Assembly (NCBI GenBank): GCA_004555915.1
Contig: SFJM01000029.1
Coordinates: 1-23,338 of the forward strand
Direction of reading: 5' to 3'
From: Clostridiales bacterium
GTDB taxonomy: Bacteria > Bacillota > Clostridia > Oscillospirales > Butyricicoccaceae
DNA length: 23,338 bases
The notes under the pieces are model-generated. The model made no database searches. It saw only the letters and a program-made list of their open reading frames with translations, and was not told the origin of the DNA. A program made the translations under genes and the position numbers. Each line of letters starts with the position of its first letter. Positions within the stretch are counted from its first letter, which is position 1. Shown piece by piece: positions 1 to 6,455 of this stretch.

Positions 1-306
1 TTCGGTAAAAGGGGTGCTTTCAGACACGCCGGCATTGTTCACCAGAATATCCACGCAGCCATACTTTTCAGTGGCTTCACGGAACGCATTTCGGACAGAT
101 TCCAAGCTGGACAGATTGGGGCTGATCCCCGCGACGGTTGCCTCCGGATATTTTTCCTGTAGCTTCGCAACAGCCTTATCAGCGGATGCCTGAGAACTTG
201 CGGCCAGAATGACGGTAGCGCCTTCTTTCAGAAATTTGTCCGCAGTAGCAAAACCGATGCCCCGGCTGCCGCCGGTGATAATCGCAACCTTATCTTTCAG
301 TCTCAT
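1..306 (-). CDS. SDR-family oxidoreductase, N-terminal part (runs off the left edge)
   Basis: This is the first 102 residues of a short-chain dehydrogenase/reductase; the C-terminal part lies outside the window. The protein starts MRLKDKVAIITGGSRGIG, giving the Rossmann glycine motif TGGxRGIG at about residues 11-18. The NNAG motif follows at about residue 91. Both are hallmarks of classical SDRs, which use NAD(P)H to reduce or oxidise carbonyl or hydroxyl substrates. The catalytic YxxxK is not in view, so the substrate cannot be inferred. The ATG at 304-306 follows an AAAGGCGG ribosome binding site about 5 bases upstream. A weak -10 (TATGAT, 340-345 on the complement) and a 13-bp palindrome at 368-380 lie upstream. 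Confidence 0.9.
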   Translation of the reverse strand, partial: MRLKDKVAIITGGSRGIGFATADKFLKEGATVILAASSQASADKAVAKLQEKYPEATVAGISPNLSSLESVRNAFREATEKYGCVDILVNNAGVSESTPFTE

Positions 307-367
307 ATTTAGACCGCCTTTCTTTTTGTTTATGGCCGTATCATAACAGATGCTGTGTGGTCGTTCC

Positions 368-380
368 GTGATAATATCAC
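368..380. promoter_or_regulatory. Palindrome upstream of the SDR gene, possible operator
   Basis: GTGATAATATCAC is a perfect inverted repeat around a central A. It lies about 60 bases upstream of the SDR start and just upstream of a candidate -10 (TATGAT, complement of 340-345), so it would overlap or flank the -35 region. Its size and position suit a dimeric repressor, but no regulator gene is adjacent. The rest of 307-544 shows no supportable gene; an open frame at 350-538 lacks a ribosome binding site and recognisable content. Confidence 0.3.
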
Positions 381-544
381 ATTTTATCGATTATCCCTTG
401 CAGGCAGAAGATTTCATACAAGTACCATGGTCAAACTGGAATGAGCATCTAAATAAAGGTTTCCTCAGAAACTTTCTCCCCCGTTTCATGGAGTTCCAGA
501 GCCTTTTTGCTTCTATTTGGCCTTATGAGTTACAATAGACATAC

Positions 545-580
545 AAAAAAATGCCCACTTCGCCGATTGCGAAGTGGGCA
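545..580 (-). terminator. Rho-independent terminator for the DUF4011-remnant transcript
   Basis: A perfect 12-bp stem (552-563 with 569-580, arm TGCCCACTTCGC) closes a 5-base loop. On the minus strand it is followed by seven T residues (545-551). It sits just past the minus-strand remnant that ends at 589. Confidence 0.85.
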
Positions 581-588
581 AAATTGTT

Positions 589-774
589 CTAAAAACTCTG
601 CAATAGCACAAGAATCACGCCGTAAATTACGCTTGCTGTGACACCATAAACGATCACGGGTCCCGCTATGGTAAACATTTTGGCCCCTACTCCATTCAGC
701 CAATTTTCGCCACGATACTCAATAGTTCCTGTGTAAGTCCACGTTGGGATGATGAGCCAAAAAGTAGTCCCTTC
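589..774 (-). pseudogene. C-terminal remnant with a membrane segment, out of frame with the upstream ORF
   Basis: Downstream of the DUF4011-type ORF, the next minus-strand frame stays open (589-894) and ends in a hydrophobic C-terminus, roughly FTIAGPVIVYGVTASVIYG followed by VILVLLQSF, which looks like a membrane helix. The part of this frame beyond 774 overlaps the upstream ORF. It has no ribosome binding site of its own. It immediately precedes the terminator at 545-580, so it may be the tail of a gene joined to the upstream fragment by deletion, or the continuation of that gene after a frameshift. I do not recognise the family. Confidence 0.4.
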
Positions 775-1267
775 AACCGTTTGGCACGAACAAATAACAG
801 ATGTTTCTTGGGTGGAACCTGCTTGGCATTTCCCGTATAAGCTTTTCTCTGATTCGCATCTGGTCAACGGGCAATTGATGAGCATCCAATTCACGGAAGG
901 CTTCTACGCGACTTTCCTGTGTGCGAACTCTAAAAGTGGAAACCGACTCAATTCCAGCGCAGACCTTCTCAAACCATTCATAGTAGAAGCTCTTCATGAA
1001 AACATCTTTGAGCATACCAGCAGGGTAATAAGTATCTTCAGCAGTTACAATGAATTCTTTTAAACCATTATCCACACAGGCTTTCTTGCAGTCTCGCAAA
1101 TCAATCCAAGCGTCCATAGTAGAGAATTGTTCATTACAGTTCCTAAGCCGTAGAGTGAGCTTTGCTCGTTTGCTTTCCCGAAAAGAAATCATTTTATTGC
1201 GTTTACCCAGATCGAGCAACTGATCTTCCCAGGTTTTAATTTTTCTATCTAAAATCGCTTCATTCAT
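773..1267 (-). CDS. DUF4011-like N-terminal fragment, probably a decayed gene
   Basis: The 164-residue product opens with KTWEDQLLDLGKRNKMISFR and continues ESKRAKLTLRLR. This resembles the N-terminal signature of DUF4011 proteins (x-W-x-x-x-LLDL-x-x-RN-x-x-x-x-FR), which in full length are large proteins with helicase and nuclease modules, often linked to DNA restriction. Full-length members exceed 1000 residues, so this is at most the amino end. The remainder (about 45-164) is not recognised and may come from another gene. The ATG at 1265-1267 has a good AAGGTGAT ribosome binding site. It lies 21 bases downstream of a broken XRE gene, so the two were probably once a regulator-effector operon. 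Confidence 0.5.
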   Translation of the reverse strand: MNEAILDRKIKTWEDQLLDLGKRNKMISFRESKRAKLTLRLRNCNEQFSTMDAWIDLRDCKKACVDNGLKEFIVTAEDTYYPAGMLKDVFMKSFYYEWFEKVCAGIESVSTFRVRTQESRVEAFRELDAHQLPVDQMRIREKLIREMPSRFHPRNICYLFVPNG

Positions 1268-1288
1268 TTATATCACCTTAGTACCGCA

Positions 1289-1471
1289 TTATTTTTCGAC
1301 AGTTGTCATATTAATCTTCACAACTTCCACAACGTCACCAATATCACAGTCAAGAACTTCGCAGATCCGAACCAATATGTCCAGAGAAACCGTTTCATTC
1401 TTTCCAAGTTTCGCAATTGTATTGGGACTCATTTTTGCTGGCATATCCACTCCGATAATTTGCTTGTACAG
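1289..1471 (-). pseudogene. Truncated small XRE-type HTH regulator
   Basis: The open frame contains SPNTIAKLGKNETVSLDILV followed by RICEVLDCDIGDVVEVV. This matches the second half of the roughly 70-residue XRE regulators common in Firmicutes (GxSxxTIAKLGKNExVxxDVLxKICxxLDCxIxDIVE). The first HTH helices are missing: the frame opens at an in-frame TGA (1472-1474) and its start region lacks the usual helix 1-2 sequence. An internal ATG (1442-1444) could give a 51-residue peptide without a complete HTH. The broken end coincides with the repeat-rich junction at 1476-1600. It precedes the DUF4011 fragment on the same strand. Confidence 0.65.
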
Positions 1472-1488
1472 TCAGCCGTTTCCCGTTT

Positions 1489-1560
1489 TTGGGGTATCCC
1501 CCCTTGCGAATTCCGCAAAAATTAGTGTGAAACCCTGCGCCGGTCTTTCTGTGAAAGGGC
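1489..1560. repeat. Cluster of short inverted repeats at an element junction
   Basis: Three hairpin-forming repeats occur within about 70 bases: GGGG/CCCC (1491-1494 with 1498-1501), TTGCG/CGCAA (1504-1508 with 1514-1518, centre AATTC), and CTTTC/GAAAG (1545-1549 with 1553-1557). The segment separates a truncated minus-strand XRE gene from an intact plus-strand XRE gene, so it marks a recombination junction. A transfer origin or recombinase site is possible, but I cannot match it to a known nic consensus. Confidence 0.4.
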
Positions 1561-1621
1561 GTAGAGATTCGGGTCCCCCTTGGAGTCAGAGCGCAGCACT
1601 TATGTAGATAGTGCGTACAAT

Positions 1622-2029
1622 ATGAGTGCGCGAATCCAGCAACTGCGAGAAAAACACGGCGTCTCTTATTCTGAAATGTCTCAAAAGACCGGTATACCTG
1701 AACAAACCATAAAACGATATGAAAAAGGTATTTTAAACCCGAAAGCGAAGGATCTGCAATTGATTGCTTTATCATTAGGAGAAAGCGTCGGTGCGCTATT
1801 AGGTTATGGAGATGACCATTTAACAACGGTTCTCATCGCAGAGCACCCCGATGACATAGTAATTCTTGATGAACGAGGTGCCCCGCATTTTTATTACGAG
1901 GAAACGCTAGAGCAGCAAAAGAAACTTGACTCTCTTTTTATGAAGTTGAATAAAGAGGGACAGCAGGAAGCAATTAAACGCATCGAGGACTTGACTTATA
2001 ATCCGATCTATCAGAAGAATAAAGATTGA
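1622..2029 (+). CDS. XRE-family (Cro/C1-type) transcriptional regulator
   Basis: This 135-residue protein begins MSARIQQLREKHGVSYSEMS and has a canonical N-terminal HTH at residues 4-60 (QKTGIPEQTIKRYEKG as recognition region). The acidic middle is followed by a C-terminal helix like those of phage and conjugative-element repressors (LDSLFMKLNKEGQQEAIKRI). The gene ends 25 bases before the integrase ATG on the same strand, so it is probably the lysogeny- or transfer-type regulator of the integrated element. The ATG at 1622 is chosen because the HTH starts there; a TTG at 1580 would add 14 unrelated residues. Neither start has a convincing ribosome binding site, perhaps because the upstream DNA was replaced at the junction. 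Confidence 0.85.
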   Translation: MSARIQQLREKHGVSYSEMSQKTGIPEQTIKRYEKGILNPKAKDLQLIALSLGESVGALLGYGDDHLTTVLIAEHPDDIVILDERGAPHFYYEETLEQQKKLDSLFMKLNKEGQQEAIKRIEDLTYNPIYQKNKD

Positions 2030-2040
2030 TCGCTCGTCTC

Positions 2041-2046
2041 AGGAGG
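2041..2046 (+). promoter_or_regulatory. Ribosome binding site that fixes the integrase start
   Basis: AGGAGG lies 8 bases before ATG 2055. A GTG at 2046 in the same frame would overlap this site, so 2055 is the likely start. Confidence 0.85.
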
Positions 2047-2054
2047 TGTTTTAC

Positions 2055-3449
2055 ATGGCAAGCATTGAAGCACGCAAGAACAAAGCCGGTGAAATCACAT
2101 CATATCGTATCGTTGTATCCGGCGGGTTTGACTATACTGGCAAGAGAATCAAGCACACAAAGCTGTGGACACCGGACAAGAAGATGACCGCCCGCCAGCT
2201 GGAAAAGGCTCTGTCACGTGCTGTGGCTGACTTCGAGCGCGAGATTGAGCAAGGCTTCCAGACAGACAACCGGCAGACTTTTGCGCAATATGCTGAGTAT
2301 GTAATCACTCTGAAAGAGCGGTCCGGCATTAAGCCACGCACGATTGACCGGTACCGTGAACTGCTGCCACGCATCAATCAAGCTATCGGGCATTTGAAGC
2401 TTGCAGAAATCCGCCCACAACACCTCAACAGCTTCTATGCAAATTTAGGAGAGCAGGGCATAAGGGCAGATGGAAGCAAGGCGGTTGCAAAGGTTGATAT
2501 GGCTGCATTGCTGAAAAAGTGCAGACTGTCCAAAGCTGCCGTTTCAAGAAAAGCCGGTATTTCCGCAGCGACAATGACTAATGCGACACGGGGCGACCAG
2601 ATCACGCAGGAAAAGGCAGAAGCTATTGCCGCAGCTTTAGAAATGAAGCTGACTGACCTGTTTGAACTCAGACAGGACACCCGCCCGTTATCAGATAAAA
2701 CCATTCTGGAGCACCATAGACTGATTTCTACTATTCTCAATCAGGCAGAAAGGGAAATGTTGGTACAATATAATGCTGCTGCAAAGGCTATGCCGCCTAA
2801 GGTGAAAAAGAAAAATCCGACCTATTACCAGCCGGAGGAAATGGACGTTATTCTGGATGCATTGGAAACTGCACCGTTGAAATGGAAAACACTGACCTAT
2901 TTTCTGATTGATACCGGATGCAGACGGGGAGAAGCTGCCGGTTTGAAATGGGAAAGTATTGACATTGATTCCGGTATAGTGACTATAGAACGTGCGCTGC
3001 TGTATGATGCACAGCGGGGAATATATGAGGGAACAACCAAAACAGGCAAAAACAGGACAGTTCATATCGCAGCCGAAACAATAGCTTTGTTGAAGCGTTT
3101 GCGTGTGAAGCAGATGAGTGACAGGCTTGCAAGCGGGGATTTGTGGAACGATACTGGATATGTTTTCACACGGGACAACGGTCTGCCGCTGAATCCTGAC
3201 AGCATAACTGACTGGTTAAATAAGTTCAGCAGAGACAAGGGACTGCCTCATATTCATCCGCACGCATTCCGGCACACCGCAGCTTCTATGATGATTTCAG
3301 AAGGAGTTGACCTTGTAACCACGGCACATGAGCTTGGACATGCCAATGCATCTACCACAGCCACCATATATGCACATCAAATTGAAGAAGCGCAAGCCAA
3401 GGCAACGGAAGCACGTGCAAGTGTTTTCTCCCGCCGGAAGCAGGCATAA
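2055..3449 (+). CDS. Tyrosine site-specific integrase with an embedded HTH domain
   Basis: This 464-residue integrase catalyses integration and excision of the mobile element. An N-terminal arm-binding region (about 1-70) is followed by the SAM-like core-binding domain (about 73-130), where TFAQYAEYVITLKERSGIKP begins. The catalytic domain (about 255-464) keeps the full active site: R290 (TGCRRGE), K329, H403 and R406 (HAFRHT), H429 (LGHANASTTATIY) and the nucleophile Y439. Unusually, residues 148-204 look like a complete XRE-type HTH (MAALLKKCRLSKAAVSRKAG, then ITQEKAEAIAAALEM) inserted in the core-binding domain. The gene follows the XRE gene and lies about 150 bases from the 3' end of tRNA-fMet, the probable attachment locus. 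It appears intact although the element around it is eroded. Confidence 0.95.
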   Translation: MASIEARKNKAGEITSYRIVVSGGFDYTGKRIKHTKLWTPDKKMTARQLEKALSRAVADFEREIEQGFQTDNRQTFAQYAEYVITLKERSGIKPRTIDRYRELLPRINQAIGHLKLAEIRPQHLNSFYANLGEQGIRADGSKAVAKVDMAALLKKCRLSKAAVSRKAGISAATMTNATRGDQITQEKAEAIAAALEMKLTDLFELRQDTRPLSDKTILEHHRLISTILNQAEREMLVQYNAAAKAMPPKVKKKNPTYYQPEEMDVILDALETAPLKWKTLTYFLIDTGCRRGEAAGLKWESIDIDSGIVTIERALLYDAQRGIYEGTTKTGKNRTVHIAAETIALLKRLRVKQMSDRLASGDLWNDTGYVFTRDNGLPLNPDSITDWLNKFSRDKGLPHIHPHAFRHTAASMMISEGVDLVTTAHELGHANASTTATIYAHQIEEAQAKATEARASVFSRRKQA

Positions 3450-3455
3450 GAAAAA

Positions 3456-3480
3456 GCCGCCAGTTTACGCTGACGGCTTA
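3456..3480 (+). terminator. Hairpin just after the integrase
   Basis: AGCCGcCAG pairs with CTGaCGGCT around a 6-base loop, with one internal mismatch. The following sequence is only moderately T-rich, so termination efficiency is uncertain. Confidence 0.5.
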
Positions 3481-3505
3481 CTTATTGCGTGATTTTTATA
3501 AGCAT

Positions 3506-3523
3506 TGTCCCCAAAGTGTCCCC
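3506..3523 (+). repeat. Direct repeat TGTCCCC x2, candidate integrase arm sites
   Basis: Two TGTCCCC heptamers (3506-3512 and 3517-3523) are spaced 11 bases start to start, between the integrase stop and the tRNA-fMet 3' end. Short direct repeats in this position are typical arm-type integrase binding sites. The function is inferred from position only. Confidence 0.45.
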
Positions 3524-3564
3524 ATGACGGATTGATAGAAAAACAAAGAACTTGAAAAAGTACG

Positions 3565-3597
3565 AAAAAACCGTCAAATCTTACGAAATGACGGTTT
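3565..3597 (-). terminator. Terminator of tRNA-fMet
   Basis: A 9-bp perfect stem AAACCGTCA/TGACGGTTT (3568-3576 with 3589-3597) with a 12-base loop runs into six T residues on the minus strand (3565-3570), directly downstream of the tRNA. Confidence 0.8.
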
Positions 3598-3601
3598 AAA
3601 A

Positions 3602-3678
<77 letters not shown>

Positions 3679-3713
3679 ATATTGTTTTTTGCTCTCTCGT
3701 TGAGTGCTCATAT

Positions 3714-3742
3714 AGAATACCACATGCGTTTACGGATGTCAA
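3714..3742 (-). promoter_or_regulatory. Sigma-A promoter of tRNA-fMet
   Basis: On the minus strand, TTGACA (3737-3742) is 17 bases from TATTCT (3714-3719). The -10 and the transcribed start (GCACTCAAC then GAGAG, 3691-3709) closely match promoter P1 of the putative rRNA operon at 22885-22935. Confidence 0.9.
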
Positions 3743-3815
3743 GCGTTTTTTTCAAATTTTTTTAAAATATATGGGCGACTGGAGAGCGGATCGCCCGGAG
3801 AGCAGAATAGAGGGG

Positions 3816-4349
3816 TTACATGGTCAACTGCTGACCGAGGAAGGTGGCTGCAGTCTGCAGCAGCTTGCTTTCTACTTCGCCTGCCTGCGGGTGCTGGTCA
3901 TCCTTCAGCAGTGCCACGCAGCCGGATACATCGCCGCCGGAAATGACCGGAGCGGCAATGGAGACACGATACCGTGCGTCATCGGTCAGGGAAATCGGTT
4001 TTTCCGTGGGACGGACAATTTTCCGTTGTTCCATGGCCTTTTCCAGTTCCGTACTGATGTTGCGTTCAAAAACATCCTTTTTGGCGCTGCCGGATACAGC
4101 AATCACGGAATCACGGTCACAGATGACACAGCTGACACCAGTGGTTTTGCTGACAGAATCACATAACTGGCTGACAAAGGTATTCAATTCTCCCATGGGA
4201 GAATATTTTTTAAAAATCACTTCGCCGTTGCGGTCGGTATAGATCTCCAGCGGATCTCCTTCCCGAATCCGCATCGTCCGACGAATTTCCTTTGGGATGA
4301 CAACCCGCCCGAGATCATCTATTCTTCGCACTATTCCTGTTGCTTTCAT
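3816..4349 (-). CDS. spoVT: Stage V sporulation protein T, AbrB-like regulator
   Basis: The 177-residue protein matches SpoVT in length and architecture. The N-terminal swapped-hairpin AbrB DNA-binding domain (residues 1-50, MKATGIVRRIDDLGRVVIPK then EIRRTMRIREGDPLEIYTD) is followed by a GAF-like domain (about 55-177). In Bacillus SpoVT regulates forespore genes under sigma-G and affects spore coat and germination properties; the role here is by homology. The ATG at 4347-4349 has an AAAGGAG ribosome binding site. Upstream, GATACTA (complement of 4388-4394) resembles the sigma-G -10 CATACTA, though the -35 match is poor. The gene stands alone. It suggests that the host can sporulate, but does not prove it. 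Confidence 0.95.
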   Translation of the reverse strand: MKATGIVRRIDDLGRVVIPKEIRRTMRIREGDPLEIYTDRNGEVIFKKYSPMGELNTFVSQLCDSVSKTTGVSCVICDRDSVIAVSGSAKKDVFERNISTELEKAMEQRKIVRPTEKPISLTDDARYRVSIAAPVISGGDVSGCVALLKDDQHPQAGEVESKLLQTAATFLGQQLTM

Positions 4350-4387
4350 GCAATATTACTCCTTTTATGATGGGGATTGTGTACTGT

Positions 4388-4416
4388 TAGTATCGCTCGT
4401 TTTTTAGAAATTATGA
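4388..4416 (-). promoter_or_regulatory. Possible forespore (sigma-G-like) promoter of spoVT
   Basis: GATACTA (4388-4394, minus strand) differs by one base from the sigma-G -10 CATACTA. The candidate -35 (TCATAA, within 4410-4416) is weak. The proposal rests partly on spoVT being sigma-G-dependent in Bacillus. The rest of 4350-4650 shows no gene; the open frame at 4377-4571 starts with TTG and has no ribosome binding site. Confidence 0.3.
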
Positions 4417-4650
4417 GCGAATTTTCCTGTTTCCATAAAAGAAGCAATAGTTTCGATTTTCTTTGCATGAGTTGTTGCTGCAACTGTTTCACATGTCAGC
4501 CTAACCGGTGCGCCATGTCCAATCAGCCTGTTTATTGGAATACATCATATCAATTAGAGGAATGTTGTTAAAAAATTGAAAATAAAAGGAAGAATTCCTC
4601 TTATTTGTTGTTTTTTATGAATAAAATCCGTGTACGCAGCAGGAAAAATG

Positions 4651-4659
4651 TGTTATGAT
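4651..4659 (+). promoter_or_regulatory. Extended -10 promoter for the SLH-GDPD gene
   Basis: TGTTATGAT is an extended -10 (TGn plus TATGAT at 4654-4659) with only a weak -35. Transcription would start near 4666, which excludes the in-frame ATG at 4655 as a start and places the AGGAG at 4667-4671 near the 5' end of the mRNA. Confidence 0.45.
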
Positions 4660-4677
4660 AATAAACAGGAGAGAACA

Positions 4678-4734
4678 ATGGATTTTGCATTCAAATTTAT
4701 GGATAATGAAAAGAAGTGTATCAATGAAACGTAA
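4678..4734 (+). CDS. Short upstream ORF overlapping the SLH-GDPD start
   Basis: An 18-codon ORF (MDFAFKFMDNEKKCINET) begins at ATG 4678 behind AGGAGAG, the best ribosome binding site in the area. Its stop codon (4732-4734) lies 8 bases inside the next gene, whose ATG is at 4724 in another frame with only a weak AAGAAG site. The arrangement suggests translational coupling: ribosomes ending the short ORF could reinitiate at 4724. Nothing in the peptide resembles an amino-acid attenuator. It may be purely a coupling device, or chance. Confidence 0.4.
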   Translation: MDFAFKFMDNEKKCINET

Positions 4735-6103
4735 ACGTATGTTGGCCCTGATTTTGGCAGCAGGTATATTATTCACCTGTTTTCCGGCAAAAAACGCACA
4801 GGCAGCACGATTCAAGGATATTTCGGGGCACTGGGCCTATGATTATATTATTGAGGCAACGGATCGTGGCTTTTTCTCCGGTACCAGCAGCACAACCTTC
4901 AGCCCGGATATGATGATGACCCGTGCCATGTTTGTTACTGTGCTTGCCTCCTACAGCGGGGAGAATATTTCCGCCTATAACACAACCAAATTTAAGGATG
5001 TACCGAAAAATGCATGGTATGCGCATGCGGTTGCCTGGGCTTCTCGTATGGGCATTACAGCAGGTATATCTGAGACAAAATTCGGACCGGACCAGCAGAT
5101 ATCCAGGGAACAGATTGCGGTGCTTATGATTCAGTTTGCCAATTACCAGCAGTTTGTCCTGCCGAGAGTCCGTGAGGGAAAGCTGTTTGCAGACAGCGGG
5201 GATTGTTCCGGTTATGCATTGGATCCGGTGTATGCACTGTATCGTGCCGGTATCATCAATGGCGTGAACGGCTCCGATTATCATCCACAGGGCAAGGCAA
5301 CCCGTGCGGAGGCGGCGGTTATCCTGTGCAAGTATGCCGATGCAGCTGCGAAAAAGCCTGCCAGTTCGGAACGAATTCCGCTTATCAGCCACCGGGGCTA
5401 CAGCACTGGCGCACCGGAAAACACCATGCCCGCCTTTACGCTTTCTGTGCAGCGGGACTATCAGATGATTGAAACTGATGTGAGGTTTACCAGGGATGAT
5501 GTGCCGGTTCTGATTCATGACACCACCATTGACCGCACAAGCAATGGTAGCGGAAAGGTCAGTGAAATGACCTATGAACAGCTGAAAGCCTATGATTTTT
5601 CCTATGTGGATGGAAAGGATTTTTCCGCTTATCGGGGAACCTGCATTCCCACCTTTGAGGAATTTGCGGCATTCTGCGCAAAGAACGATGTGCACCCGTT
5701 TATTGAACTGAAACAAGAGATGACCCAGGCGCAGATTCACAAGCTGACGGACATCGCCACAAAATATGGCATCCAGTATCGTTCCACATGGATCAGTTTT
5801 CAGTATGACAACCTGAAATATGTGAAGAGCAGCCATCCCCAGAGTGCGCTGTGCCTGCTGACAGACCGGGTGACCAGCAGTACCCTGACCTATGCGGCGC
5901 AGCTGAAAAATACCGTCAATACCGTGTCCGTTGGTGCCAATGAAGCCTATCTGGAGCCAAAGGATCGTGCAAAATGTCTGCGCAAGCATATCCCATTGTG
6001 TGTCTGGACCGTGGATGATGTGCCATGGGCTGTGACGCAGACCAATACCTGTGCCCAGTATATTACGACGAATGGACTGACATGGGGCAATCTGTACCGG
6101 TAA
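4724..6103 (+). CDS. SLH-domain glycerophosphodiester phosphodiesterase, surface-anchored
   Basis: The 459-residue protein has a signal peptide (1-27, MKRKRMLALILAAGILF, cleavage near AQA) and three S-layer homology repeats at about 29-77, 88-140 and 155-205 (FKDISGHWAYDYI, FKDVPKNAWYAHAVAWASRM, and a divergent third beginning FADSGDCSGYALD). A GDPD domain fills 219-459. GDPD catalytic motifs are present: HRGYSTGAPENT (from 223), ETDVRFTRDDVPVLIHD, and a later IELK. The enzyme should hydrolyse glycerophosphodiesters to glycerol-3-phosphate and an alcohol outside the cell, with SLH repeats binding pyruvylated wall polymer. ATG 4724 is chosen because it starts the signal peptide; the longer frame from 4655 would overlap the -10. 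No transporter for the products is adjacent. Confidence 0.93.
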   Translation: MKRKRMLALILAAGILFTCFPAKNAQAARFKDISGHWAYDYIIEATDRGFFSGTSSTTFSPDMMMTRAMFVTVLASYSGENISAYNTTKFKDVPKNAWYAHAVAWASRMGITAGISETKFGPDQQISREQIAVLMIQFANYQQFVLPRVREGKLFADSGDCSGYALDPVYALYRAGIINGVNGSDYHPQGKATRAEAAVILCKYADAAAKKPASSERIPLISHRGYSTGAPENTMPAFTLSVQRDYQMIETDVRFTRDDVPVLIHDTTIDRTSNGSGKVSEMTYEQLKAYDFSYVDGKDFSAYRGTCIPTFEEFAAFCAKNDVHPFIELKQEMTQAQIHKLTDIATKYGIQYRSTWISFQYDNLKYVKSSHPQSALCLLTDRVTSSTLTYAAQLKNTVNTVSVGANEAYLEPKDRAKCLRKHIPLCVWTVDDVPWAVTQTNTCAQYITTNGLTWGNLYR

Positions 6104-6175
6104 ATTTTTTTTCACAATATGGTTCCATTTTCACCGTGTCCTGCATAGGATTCCTTCAGAAATGGAGGGACAAAC

Positions 6176-6325
6176 ATGACACTGACCGCACAACAGGAAC
6201 ATGAATGGAATCGCTGCATGCTGCTGGGACTGATCCAGGCTTTGCATCAGACCTGCCAGCTGACGGATGAGCAGTTTGAAGCATTGATGTCAGAACACAG
6301 ATTCTTACAAAAAACACCATCATAG
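6176..6325 (+). CDS. Small 49-residue protein, SHOCT-like
   Basis: ATG 6176 follows a strong GGAGGG site (6164-6169) and opens a 49-codon frame beginning MTLTAQQEHEWNRCMLLGLI. The core LLGLIQALHQTCQLTDEQFE is a two-helix pattern like short SHOCT-type C-terminal motifs (LxxLxxxGxITxEEFxxxK). No signal peptide or membrane segment is seen. It lies between the SLH-GDPD gene and argF, with no clear terminator before it, so it could be read from the GDPD promoter. Function is unknown. Confidence 0.6.
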   Translation: MTLTAQQEHEWNRCMLLGLIQALHQTCQLTDEQFEALMSEHRFLQKTPS

Positions 6326-6334
6326 GTGAGGATA

Positions 6335-6364
6335 GCAAAGCCATTTTTTGACACAATGCTTTGC
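6335..6364. promoter_or_regulatory. Inverted repeat GCAAAGC/GCTTTGC at the argF promoter
   Basis: A 7-bp inverted repeat (6335-6341 and 6358-6364) ends inside the argF -35 region. It could be an operator or an imperfect terminator of the preceding small gene. It does not match the known ARG box. Confidence 0.3.
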
Positions 6365-6388
6365 AATTACCCACATGTCTGGTATAAT
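6360..6388 (+). promoter_or_regulatory. argF promoter
   Basis: TTTGCA (6360-6365), 17-base spacer, then extended -10 TGGTATAAT with TATAAT at 6383-6388. This gives a 5' UTR of about 60 bases. Confidence 0.7.
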
Positions 6389-6455
6389 AACAGAGGTAAA
6401 AGAAACAGATACGCTGTTTTTCGCAACAGCTGACGATAACAGGAGGGCAATCACC

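Noticed and set aside
350..538. 62-codon plus-strand frame between the SDR gene and the first terminator
   Set aside because: Non-ATG start without a ribosome binding site; no recognisable content.
4769..6115. 448-codon open frame on the minus strand
   Set aside because: It lies antisense to the SLH-GDPD gene, which has signal peptide, SLH and GDPD motifs; the antisense product has no recognisable domain.
6348..6388. TTGACA at 6348-6353 as the argF -35
   Set aside because: It is 29 bases from TATAAT, too far; TTTGCA at 6360 with an extended -10 fits better.
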